Shown one piece after another: positions 23,136-29,653 of a stretch of DNA of 29,653 nucleotides. A model generated the notes under the pieces. It was not told the origin of the DNA, ran no database searches, and saw only the letters and a list, made by a program, of their open reading frames with translations. The stretch covers positions 1 to 29,653 of the forward strand of contig JBMNHF010000003.1 in NCBI GenBank assembly GCA_050950205.1, given 5' to 3'. Source of the stretch: WRAV01 sp050950205 (lineage in GTDB: Bacteria > Bacillota > Clostridia > Oscillospirales > Ruminococcaceae). Position 1 is the stretch's first letter. Each line of letters begins with the position of its first letter. The position numbers and the translations under genes were made by a program.

Positions 23136-24632
23136 TTACATGGTTGCCCCGTCCTTGAGCATGGCAATATCCCGGTAGTGGTTGATTTCGTTGAGGGTCT
23201 GTTTTTCCCCGGAAGCAACCTTGAGCACGCAATGGAATAACTGCCTGGATAGAGCATCCGTTGTCCCTCCTGCAAGGAGGGGGCCTGCGTCGAAGTCGAT
23301 CCAGTTCTTTTTCTTTTCGTATAAAGGGGTGTTGCTGGAGATTTTCACCGTTGGCACGGCGGCGCCCAGGGGATTGCCCACACCTGTGGTGAACAGGATG
23401 ATCTGACACCCTGCCGCAACCAGGTTTGTAATGGCGATCATGTCGTCTCCCGGGCCGCTTAGAATGTTCAGGCCGGGCTTTGTTGCGCGCTCGCCGTAGC
23501 GCAACACGTCGGTGACATTGCTTGTACCGCCCTTCTGGATGCACCCTAACGATTTTTCTTCACAGGTGGTGATGCCGCCGGCCTTGTTTCCCGGCGCAGG
23601 ATTTTCGTCGATCGGTTCGCCGTATTTGAGGTAGTAGTTCTTAAAATCGTTGATCATGGCCACCATTTTGTCAAAGACGGTGCTGTCAACGCAACGGTTC
23701 ATCATAATTACTTCCGCGCCAAACATCTCGGAAATTTCGGTCAAAACAGCGGTTCCTCCCTGGGCAATCAGCCGATCGGAAAAAGCACCCACCACAGGAT
23801 TGGCCGAAATACCGGAAAAGCCGTCGGATGCGCCACATTTTAAGCCCACCTTTAGCTTGGAAACAGATACTCTTTCCCGCTTGTATCTGGCGGCGTTTTC
23901 CACAAGCTCGCCAATGAGCTTTAGGCCTTCCTCAATTTCGTCCGCCGATTCTTGGGCGACGAGGAACTTGACGCGTTTTTCGTCGGTTTTCCCCAGCACC
24001 TTTTTAAATTCGGCGATATTGTTCCGCTCGCATCCAAGACTTAGTACAAGCACCCCGGCGGCGTTGGGATGATTCACCATCCCGGCCATAATACGCTGAG
24101 CATTCAAAAGATCCTCCCCAAGCTGGGAACAGCCATACACATGGGGAAAAGCGTAAATCCCGTCCACCAAGGAGCCGTATTGTTCCATAGCCAGCCTTGC
24201 CAGATTTTTCGCCGTGGTATTGACACAGCCCACGGTGTTGACAATCCAAATTTCGTTGCGGATGCCCACGTCGCCGTTGTCGCGCACATACCCCATAAAC
24301 GTGGCCGGTTCCGCTTCGCTGTTTTTTGCTGCAAGTTGGGGCTCGTACCGGTAATCAATAATTCCCTGAAGATTTGTTCTAACTTCATCCAGATGGATAT
24401 AATCCCCCGGAAAAGCGCCTTTTCGCATGGTGCCGATGGGATACCCGTACTTGATCACAGCCTCGCCTTCTTGGATCGGCCGGATGGCAAACTTGTGGCG
24501 GACCGGCACGTCCTTTTCAAGGACAATCTTTTGCCCGTCCACCACAACCGCCTCCCCCTTTTTTAAGGGGCACAGCGCCACCGCTATGTTGTCCTTGGGA
24601 TTTACCACAATAAACTGATTGGATAATACCAT
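23136..24632 (-). CDS. uxaA: Altronate dehydratase
   Basis: A 498-aa UxaA-family enzyme, dehydrating D-altronate to 2-keto-3-deoxygluconate in galacturonate breakdown. The N-terminal about 90 residues form the SAF-type small domain; from about residue 110 the large domain shows MGYVRDNGDVGIRNEIWIVN, FPHVYGCSQLGED, LVLSLGCERNN, GLKCGASDGFSGISANP and TTGVGNPLGAAVPTVKISSN. Its conserved cysteines fit the iron-dependent mechanism. Length equals the usual 490-500. ATG 24632 follows AAGAGG. It is alone: no uxaB, uxaC or kdgK neighbour is present, although its own promoter and a palindromic site lie upstream. Confidence 0.92.
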   Translation of the reverse strand: MVLSNQFIVVNPKDNIAVALCPLKKGEAVVVDGQKIVLEKDVPVRHKFAIRPIQEGEAVIKYGYPIGTMRKGAFPGDYIHLDEVRTNLQGIIDYRYEPQLAAKNSEAEPATFMGYVRDNGDVGIRNEIWIVNTVGCVNTTAKNLARLAMEQYGSLVDGIYAFPHVYGCSQLGEDLLNAQRIMAGMVNHPNAAGVLVLSLGCERNNIAEFKKVLGKTDEKRVKFLVAQESADEIEEGLKLIGELVENAARYKRERVSVSKLKVGLKCGASDGFSGISANPVVGAFSDRLIAQGGTAVLTEISEMFGAEVIMMNRCVDSTVFDKMVAMINDFKNYYLKYGEPIDENPAPGNKAGGITTCEEKSLGCIQKGGTSNVTDVLRYGERATKPGLNILSGPGDDMIAITNLVAAGCQIILFTTGVGNPLGAAVPTVKISSNTPLYEKKKNWIDFDAGPLLAGGTTDALSRQLFHCVLKVASGEKQTLNEINHYRDIAMLKDGATM

Positions 24633-24652
24633 CTGTATGTACCTCTTAATCT

Positions 24653-24677
24653 TGGCATAAATTTTTATAGCATGCCA
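24653..24677. promoter_or_regulatory. Inverted repeat upstream of uxaA, candidate operator
   Basis: TGGCAT (24653-24658) and ATGCCA (24672-24677) flank a 13-base AT-rich centre, immediately downstream of the uxaA -10 element, an expected repressor position. Confidence 0.45.
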
Positions 24678-24686
24678 CGCACTTTT

Positions 24687-24714
24687 ATGATATCGGGTTT
24701 TTAACCATTGTCAA
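24687..24714 (-). promoter_or_regulatory. Sigma-A promoter of uxaA
   Basis: Minus strand TTGACA (plus 24709-24714), 16-base spacer, TATCAT (plus 24687-24692), 55 bases from ATG 24632. Confidence 0.75.
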
Positions 24715-24769
24715 GTTGACTTTGTATGATTGTAGGACAAAATTAAGTAAGGTTGCGACACAAATTCAA

Positions 24770-24798
24770 TTGCTTTAGCCGATGTGGCGGCGTATAAT
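24770..24798 (+). promoter_or_regulatory. Sigma-A promoter of the AraC/GyrI-like gene
   Basis: TTGCTT (24770-24775), 17-base spacer, TATAAT (24793-24798). The transcript would have a leader of about 160 bases before ATG 24965; that leader shows no clear gene or riboswitch. Together with the uxaA promoter this accounts for the 332-bp gap 24633-24964. Confidence 0.65.
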
Positions 24799-24964
24799 AT
24801 ATACAATATTTCTGACGATGGCAAGGAAAAAAAGAGCTAATAAGTCATGTGGATTACTGGCTGGACGCAAGAATACTTGGCGCATAAAAATCTCTCTGAT
24901 TTGAGCAAGAAAAGAGAGGACGGGACGGGAAACCTCCTTTAAGATGGAGATAGGAGATGATGGC

Positions 24965-25822
24965 ATGGAATGGCTAAGCAGGATGAATGCTGCCATGGGA
25001 TATCTGGAAGAACATCTCACAGATGAAATAAACCTGGCGCATATGGCACAGATTGCGGCCTGCTCTCCCTTTCACTTCCAGCGCATGTTTTCCTATCTGG
25101 CGGAGGTGCCCCTTGGGGAATATATACGCAGGCGGAAGATGACAAGAGCAGCATCGGATTTGCAAAGCGCAAGCGAACGGGTCATTGACATCGCGTTAAA
25201 GTATGGCTATGATTCGCCCACGGCTTTCAACCGTGCCTTCCGGAGTGTGCACGGAATTGCTCCCTCCGAGGTGCGAAAATCCGGAGTTATCCTGAAGGCC
25301 TATCTGCCCATCAGCTTCAAAATCACCATAAAAGGAGAAGCTGAAATGAATTACCGCATTGAAAAAAGGGAAGCATTCCGCATTGTTGGAGTCAAGGAGC
25401 ATTACGAGCTGAATATTGAGGAGAACTTTGCGCAGGTTCCGGCATTCTGGGCAAAGACCGTACAGAGTGGCAAATTCCCGCAGATCTTGAATTTGCTAAA
25501 TCAGGAACCGAGAGGAATTTTGGGTGTAAGCAGCTGCATGAACGGCAGGGATTTTGATTATTATATTGCCGCTGCCAGCAATATGGCTGTGCCGGAGGGC
25601 CTGGAGGAATATACGGTTTCTGCCTGCACTTGGGCAATTTTCACCTGCATCGGCCCGATGCCCTCGGCCATTCAGTCTCTGCAAAAGCGAATAGTCACCG
25701 AATGGCTTCCAACCTCCGGCTATGAATACGCCAACGCACCCGATATCGAGGTGTACTTTGAAGGCGATCAACAGGCCGAGGATTACCGGTGCGAGGTATG
25801 GCTGCCTGTGATCAAAAAATAG
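24965..25822 (+). CDS. AraC-family regulator with GyrI-like effector domain
   Basis: A 285-aa protein. Residues 1-110 carry two AraC helix-turn-helix units (LTDEINLAHMAQIAACSPFH and VIDIALKYGYDSPTAFNRAF, ending IAPSEVRK). About 125-285 is a GyrI-like/BmrR-type small-molecule-binding domain (YRIEKREAFRIVGVKEHYE, IEVYFEG and CEVWLPVIKK at the end). This Rob/SoxS-like layout is common in Firmicutes regulators of multidrug or stress responses. ATG 24965 has AGGAG at good spacing; ATG 24944 lacks one. It is divergent from uxaA, but its effector domain type does not suggest sugar-acid control. Confidence 0.9.
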   Translation: MEWLSRMNAAMGYLEEHLTDEINLAHMAQIAACSPFHFQRMFSYLAEVPLGEYIRRRKMTRAASDLQSASERVIDIALKYGYDSPTAFNRAFRSVHGIAPSEVRKSGVILKAYLPISFKITIKGEAEMNYRIEKREAFRIVGVKEHYELNIEENFAQVPAFWAKTVQSGKFPQILNLLNQEPRGILGVSSCMNGRDFDYYIAAASNMAVPEGLEEYTVSACTWAIFTCIGPMPSAIQSLQKRIVTEWLPTSGYEYANAPDIEVYFEGDQQAEDYRCEVWLPVIKK

Positions 25823-25853
25823 CTCAGCAATTTAAGATCAAGGGAAGGAAGTT

Positions 25854-26003
25854 ATGCCGATCCCTGGTGCCGAGCAGGTTGTTGTGGGCGACGAACCCCA
25901 GAAACGCCGCCCATTGGGCCATAACTGGGTTTTGGACATTCGAGTGGAGTGCAGACGGCAGGGAGCTTACTTTGAGTTTCCAGGAAAAGACCAAAATCAA
26001 TAG
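25854..26003 (+). CDS. Possible 49-aa protein downstream of the AraC/GyrI gene
   Basis: A short frame begins MPIPGAEQVVVGDEPQKRRP and ends in TAG at 26001-26003, with AGGGAAGGAAG before its ATG. It could be a tiny gene, or decayed sequence, since another frame of the same stretch (25789-26061) is also open. No family is recognised. The surrounding 25823-26171 otherwise holds only the hairpin at 26038-26071. Confidence 0.25.
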   Translation: MPIPGAEQVVVGDEPQKRRPLGHNWVLDIRVECRRQGAYFEFPGKDQNQ

Positions 26004-26037
26004 GACGTTTTTATGGATAAGCTCACCTCAGGAAAAT

Positions 26038-26071
26038 CCCCCTTTCCTCATCCAAGCATGAGGAAAGGGGG
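26038..26071. terminator. Perfect 14-bp hairpin
   Basis: CCCCCTTTCCTCAT (26038-26051), loop CCAAGC, ATGAGGAAAGGGGG (26058-26071). On the minus strand ATTTT follows, so it may terminate the Cna-B remnant transcript; on the plus strand it could end the AraC-gene transcript but lacks a U-run. Confidence 0.65.
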
Positions 26072-26171
26072 TGAGAAAGGAGGAGAGCTTTGCTGTTATC
26101 TTTGCAAATACCAACAACAACCTGCAAGAATCAACCATTTGGGGTCGAATCAGTCAAACTCCCAGTAAAAA

Positions 26172-26752
26172 TCACTTGTTAAAGCTTCTTTTTTTAGGAA
26201 TCCCTATGACGATGGCTCCCGAAGCAAGCAAAATGACAGGAAGATCGGTCATAAGGAGAAATGAAAAGGATCAGCACCTGTATTGGGATTCATTTTCTCC
26301 GAATGCAATGGATAGGGACGACTTGGAACTTCCGGAGCGCCTGCATCATTGGAATCATCCGGTCTGTCGGGTTTAGGGCGGGAAGAGGTGTTGGTAATGG
26401 TCCAACTGGTGCCGTTGCGAGTTATGCTCTTGGTGTAACCCGCTATATGGCTGATTTCATCGGCGGTCCATAGGGCGGATGGATCCAGACCGGTCCAGGT
26501 GTAATACCAATTATTTTTTTCCTCCAATGTTACCCTATCACCATAGGCAATGCCGTTTTTGTAAAGCTGAACCATCACATATTTGGGACGTATGTTGCTA
26601 TGATCACCCTGCCACACCTTACGGACGGAGACGGAGCTATCATCCTCTGCGGTGGTATTGGCAAAAGTCGGTGTACCACCATAGGCTTGGCTGTTTCTTT
26701 CATACAATTGATGGCTGAGCATGGTGATGGTGGTTGGGTCCAGGAAATGCAA
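26172..26752 (-). pseudogene. Remnant of a Cna-B-type surface protein with frameshifted sortase anchor
   Basis: The open frame 26249-26752 encodes one Cna-B repeat (VSVRKVWQGDHSN, YVMVQLYKNG, YYTWTGLDP, SHIAGYTKS, WTITNTSS) followed by a Pro/Asp/Ser linker and NPNTGADP, which looks like a sorting motif, but then stops at TGA. In a shifted frame the missing anchor continues at once: TDLPVILLASGAIVIGIP with tail KKRSFNK and stop at 26172-26174. That is a membrane segment and basic tail as in sortase substrates. No signal peptide is present and the 5' part is lost before the IS21-family element at 26851. It is therefore a 5'-truncated, frameshifted adhesin or pilin gene. Confidence 0.75.
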
Positions 26753-26924
26753 GGTGCGCTGAACGCAATTACGGTAATATACAAATTATACCATATTTCA
26801 ACACAATTTCTACCTTCGAAAAGTGAAAGATTGCAAAACGGGAAGCCCGATGTCAACGCCGACTTGATTTGACCCAAAAACGCCGGGGAGAAATGACCCA
26901 AAACGCCGATTTCTCTACCGCCGA

Positions 26925-27707
26925 TCAGCCTACCGCCGGGATGTCCGCCGGTGGTGTCAGCATGACGCCGGATTTTCTGCGATCTTTGAGCCTGTAGGTA
27001 TCGCCCCGGATGTTCATCACATGGGCGTGATGCAGCAATCTATCGAGCATGGCGGTGGCAATAACGCTGTCGCTCATAAGCTCGCCCCAGTCGCTGAAAT
27101 ACTTGTTGCTGGTCAAAATAATGCTCCCATGCTCATATCTCTCGCACACGAGCCTGAAGAGCAGCTGCGCCTCAGTGCGGTCAAGCTGCAGGTAGCCTAC
27201 CTCGTCAATGATGAGGATATCCGGTCTGAGATACACCCGCCAACGGCGTTCCAGACGGTTCTGCTCCTGTGCCTTTTTCAGGTCTGCGATCAGCTGCGAA
27301 AGATTGGTGTAATAGACGGCCAGGCCGGACTTCAGAGCTTGCATGGCAAGGCCCACAGCCAAATGTGTCTTCCCGACACCGGGCGGTCCCAGCAAGATCA
27401 CATTCTCAGCCCTGGCGGCGAAGGCCAGCGTCGCCAGCTCGTCAATCTGCCGCTTGTCGATGCTGGGCTGAAAGTCGAAGTCAAACTCGCCAAGTGTCTT
27501 TCTATGAGGGAGCCGGGAAAGCTTGATCCGCATTTCCTCACCTCTACGCTTACGCTCCGTATCCTCCAAAGTGAGAAGCTCCAGGAGAAAGGCCAGATAG
27601 GTGTTCTCCGCTTTCAAGGAGCGCTCCAGCTGCGCATCCAGAAGCCCGGCCGCCGTTTTGAGGCCCATATTCTCCAGTAAATCTCTGGCATGCTCTAATT
27701 CAACCAT
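26925..27707 (-). CDS. istB: IS21-family helper ATPase IstB
   Basis: A 260-aa AAA+ ATPase that assists the IS21 transposase in target choice and strand transfer. Walker A is LLGPPGVGKTHLA, Walker B is ILIIDEVGYLQLD, and sensor text IILTSNKYFSDWGE follows. The start ATG 27707 overlaps the istA stop (27700-27702), the usual IS21 arrangement, with AGGTGG upstream; the longer open frame from 27875 runs inside istA and is rejected. Full length and apparently intact. Confidence 0.95.
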   Translation of the reverse strand: MVELEHARDLLENMGLKTAAGLLDAQLERSLKAENTYLAFLLELLTLEDTERKRRGEEMRIKLSRLPHRKTLGEFDFDFQPSIDKRQIDELATLAFAARAENVILLGPPGVGKTHLAVGLAMQALKSGLAVYYTNLSQLIADLKKAQEQNRLERRWRVYLRPDILIIDEVGYLQLDRTEAQLLFRLVCERYEHGSIILTSNKYFSDWGELMSDSVIATAMLDRLLHHAHVMNIRGDTYRLKDRRKSGVMLTPPADIPAVG

Positions 27708-28917
27708 TGGACGCCACCTGGAACAGCCGGTCATATTCACCCAAATCCCGAGCCTCGACCTGTGGTGGATGCTGCTTGGCGAAGCTGTTCGGCAGTGGTA
27801 TTCCACCCTTTTCGCTGAGACCGGCGTATTGTCCGGTGAGCCATACAATTTTACCGCCGGAGTATTTGGCCTCATGCCTTGCTATGAGTGTGTTGTCGAG
27901 GTGAATCTCGACATACCCGGCGCACAGCCGAACCTGAACCTGCCTGCCGCTATACTGCCAGGGCACACCATAGCGTATGCCATCAAAGCTCACTAAGCCG
28001 TCTCGGGTCACGCTTCTGGTCTCCCAGCGGTACTTGTCCATAACCTCCTGTGGCGGGAGCGAAAGCAGCCCTTCCTTTGAGAGCTCTATAGCCGGAATTC
28101 TTCCGGTCGTTCCATGAACCTTCCCGTCATGCTTACGGCACCACTGCAGTGCCTGACGGTTCAGGTCGTTTAAGTCCTCGAATCTGCGTCCGGGCAGGAA
28201 GTTGTCCTTTACATAGCCGACGAGACGTTCAACCTTGCCCTTCGTCTGCGGACGCCGGGGAGCGCACACCTTTGGTATGAAGCCCATATCCACGGAGAAA
28301 TCCTCGAACGCCGTGTTCCAGATGGGCTTGCCGCCATCTCTGCCGATAATCACTGTCTTCATGTTATCCGTCAGCACCTTTTCTGGCACGCCGCCGAAGT
28401 ATGCAAAGGCGTTTACCATGCAGCGCTCAAGGCTGGAGAGGTCACAGCGGCTTGTGAATTCTATGTATTTGGCTCGGGAATGCCCCAGCACCATCACAAA
28501 TACCGGAACCTTGTGCACTGTGCCGCCGGTGTCCGTGTAGTGGCAGATGCCCCAATCCATCTGCGCCTGCTTCCCGGGAGCTGTTTCATACCGCCGCACG
28601 GCCGGCAGCTTCTTTGGCGGACGAAACGGATGCACATAATCCTTGAGGATGCTGATGCCACCGTCATATCCGGCCTCACGCAGCCGATCGAGCAGTACCA
28701 CGCAGTTGTAGATCCCATCGGCCATCAGCTCATGCAGCAGCGGCTTGTACGCATCCAGCTTCGATGGACGGTCAATTTTCTCCGGCGGTGAAACACCAGG
28801 CTGCATGTATTTTCGGGCTGTGTTTTTAGAGATGCCCAATTCTTTGCCGATGGCGTATGCACTCTTACCCGCCCCAGCCGACTCTTTTATCTTCATAATT
28901 ATCCCACTCCTTAGCAT
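27700..28917 (-). CDS. istA: IS21-family transposase IstA
   Basis: A 405-aa DDE transposase. The N-terminal helix-turn-helix is YAIGKELGISKNTARKYM. The catalytic triad can be placed at AQMDWGI (Asp), VLTDNMKTV (Asp) and PQTKGKVERLVGY (Glu), and a C-terminal beta-barrel region follows. ATG 28917 has GGAGG at 8-base spacing. No frameshift or internal stop is present, so with istB and both ends the element looks able to move. Confidence 0.95.
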   Translation of the reverse strand: MLRSGIIMKIKESAGAGKSAYAIGKELGISKNTARKYMQPGVSPPEKIDRPSKLDAYKPLLHELMADGIYNCVVLLDRLREAGYDGGISILKDYVHPFRPPKKLPAVRRYETAPGKQAQMDWGICHYTDTGGTVHKVPVFVMVLGHSRAKYIEFTSRCDLSSLERCMVNAFAYFGGVPEKVLTDNMKTVIIGRDGGKPIWNTAFEDFSVDMGFIPKVCAPRRPQTKGKVERLVGYVKDNFLPGRRFEDLNDLNRQALQWCRKHDGKVHGTTGRIPAIELSKEGLLSLPPQEVMDKYRWETRSVTRDGLVSFDGIRYGVPWQYSGRQVQVRLCAGYVEIHLDNTLIARHEAKYSGGKIVWLTGQYAGLSEKGGIPLPNSFAKQHPPQVEARDLGEYDRLFQVASNG

Positions 28918-29020
28918 ATCGGGCACCTCCAAGACGCTTTGTCTTGAGGGTAACCTCTCTATTCTCGTGGGTCAATTCTCGTCGGCGATTTAAGGTCATT
29001 TTACTCCGGCGGTGACAATA

Positions 29021-29550
29021 CGGTCTGCCAGTTGCGCAAAGCTGTTACTTGCTGCCCGTAAACGGGCCAACTTCACTCATTGTTAATTGTTCCCCTAGCT
29101 GATCTTCTTTAAGTTGATTTTTGATATACTCCGCAATTCGGCTGGTGTTTTTTCCGGCTGTATCTACATAATATCCTCTACACCAAAACTCTCGACTTCT
29201 ATACTTATACTTCAACTCGCCGAATTGCTCATATAGCATGGTGCTGCTTTTCCCTTTAAGATAGCCCATAAAACTTGATACTGCTATTTTTGGCGGTATC
29301 TCTACCAGCATATGTATGTGGTCGGGGCATACTTCGGCTTCTACTATCTTTACACCCTTCCATTCACATAACTGCCTGAGTATTCTGCCTACTTCTAATC
29401 TCTTCTCCTTGTAAAATGCTTTTCTCCGATACTTCGGGGCAAATACTATATGATATTTGCAATTCCATTTCGTGTGAGATAAACTGTTAATGTCGTTCAG
29501 ACCCATCTGAATGTCCTCCCTTTGCTATTTCTTGTGCAGTTGGCAGACCG
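29021..29550. mobile_element. IS200-type element core bracketed by imperfect inverted repeats
   Basis: CGGTCTGCCA (29021-29030) and TGGCAGACCG (29541-29550) are exact inverse complements, and the inner 10 bases also match with a few changes (GTTGCGCAA against TTGTGCAGT). They bracket the Y1 transposase gene. A subterminal hairpin beyond the right repeat (29610-29632) suggests the true element continues to about 29640 or past the window edge. The left end directly abuts the IS21 element. Confidence 0.6.
29045..29506 (-). CDS. tnpA: IS200/IS605-family Y1 transposase TnpA
   Basis: A 153-aa HUH single-strand transposase. The HUH motif is PDHIHMLVEIP and the catalytic tyrosine lies in RGYYVDTAGKN, with the family opening HTKWNCKYHIVFAPKYRR. 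ATG 29506 has GGGAGG upstream. Full length; no accessory tnpB/IscB-type gene is visible inside the window. The small hairpin GCCCGTAAACGGGC (29054-29067) in its 3' coding end may be the right-end transposase recognition structure. Confidence 0.95.
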   Translation of the reverse strand: MGLNDINSLSHTKWNCKYHIVFAPKYRRKAFYKEKRLEVGRILRQLCEWKGVKIVEAEVCPDHIHMLVEIPPKIAVSSFMGYLKGKSSTMLYEQFGELKYKYRSREFWCRGYYVDTAGKNTSRIAEYIKNQLKEDQLGEQLTMSEVGPFTGSK

Positions 29551-29609
29551 CACTTCTATTCTAGCAAAGGAGTTTTTATTGTCTTTCTCATCGGCAAAAG
29601 CCTCTTTTG

Positions 29610-29632
29610 AACCACTCGCCTAGCGAGTGGTT
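29610..29632. repeat. Subterminal hairpin of the IS200-type element
   Basis: AACCACTCGC (29610-29619), loop CTA, GCGAGTGGTT (29623-29632). A perfect 10-bp hairpin upstream of tnpA, matching the structured left end that Y1 transposases recognise. Confidence 0.7.
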
Positions 29633-29653
29633 TTACTAGACAACAAAAAGCCG

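Larger units (their letters stand above)
26851..29017 (-). mobile_element. IS21-family insertion sequence, about 2.17 kb
   Basis: The element starts TGTCAACGCCG at 26851 and, read from the other strand, TGTCACCGCCG at 29017. Inside each end there are further matching blocks: TGACCC/TGACC followed by A-rich and CGCCG segments, with two copies at the left end about 23 bp apart. The layout is that of IS21 multiple terminal repeats. It contains intact istA and istB. The bases outside the ends (CCCGA on the left, ATACG on the right) do not form an evident target duplication. Confidence 0.85.

Noticed and set aside
24798..24964. Possible riboswitch in the long leader of the AraC/GyrI gene
   Set aside because: No recognisable conserved core or terminator/antiterminator pair could be drawn by eye; only length suggested it.

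Overview
The window looks like a chromosomal segment of an anaerobic, spore-forming member of the Clostridia, probably an Oscillospiraceae/Ruminococcaceae-type gut organism. The reasons are a GerMN (sporulation/germination) lipoprotein, a Clostridia-type HMGL-family condensing enzyme resembling Re-citrate synthase, a GlpA/NoxE-like/DUF1667 anaerobic glycerol-3-phosphate-type oxidoreductase set, a LacI regulator fused to a solute-binding domain, and strong AGGAGG ribosome binding sites. No rRNA, tRNA or CRISPR array was seen. Both ends carry mobile DNA; the middle (about 1.83-25.8 kb) is ordinary-looking chromosome.

Layout. (1) 1-1820: minus-strand accessory module: a C-terminal-only RadC/JAB protein, a strikingly acidic 270-aa protein, a 65-aa protein and a gene running off the left edge. 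The two intergenic gaps in this module between its first three genes carry an identical 29-bp hairpin repeat. The module ends abruptly inside a thiamine pyrophosphokinase gene, of which only the C-terminal half remains. (2) 1832-2790: thiN remnant, PH-domain membrane protein, terminator. (3) 3048-5554: HMGL-family synthase, convergent with an HD-GYP protein whose catalytic HD is changed to YD. (4) 5768-12663: a DeoR regulator followed by an operon of EutH-like permease, glycerol-kinase-like FGGY kinase, GlpA-like FAD/[2Fe-2S] oxidoreductase, NAD/FAD oxidoreductase and DUF1667 protein. The kinase has Gly at the usual glycerol-binding Arg83 and Asp at the usual HPr-phosphorylated His230. (5) 12765-18531 (minus): ABC importer (fused permease, ATPase, lipoprotein binding protein) plus two HAD phosphatases, convergent to the kinase operon. 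It is divergent from (6) 18858-21017, a 719-aa LacI regulator with a C-terminal extracellular-type solute-binding domain. (7) 21211-22958: a divergent pair of small beta-rich proteins, one with a DNRLRE domain, and a GerMN lipoprotein. (8) 23136-25822: solitary altronate dehydratase UxaA and an AraC/GyrI-like regulator. (9) 26172-29653: remnant of a Cna-B surface protein with a frameshifted sortase anchor, an intact IS21-family element (istA, istB, TGTCA ends), and an IS200-type element reaching the right edge.

How it fits together. The central 15 kb reads as two neighbouring uptake and catabolism units. One imports a small neutral or cationic molecule through EutH, phosphorylates it and oxidises the product with a flavin/iron-sulfur complex. 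The other imports an organic solute (possibly phosphorylated) by ABC transporter, dephosphorylates it with HAD enzymes, and is probably controlled by the chimeric LacI-SBP regulator through tandem repeats at the divergent promoters. The substrates are not established by the sequence. The combination of EutH with an altered glycerol kinase is the most promising candidate for something undescribed.
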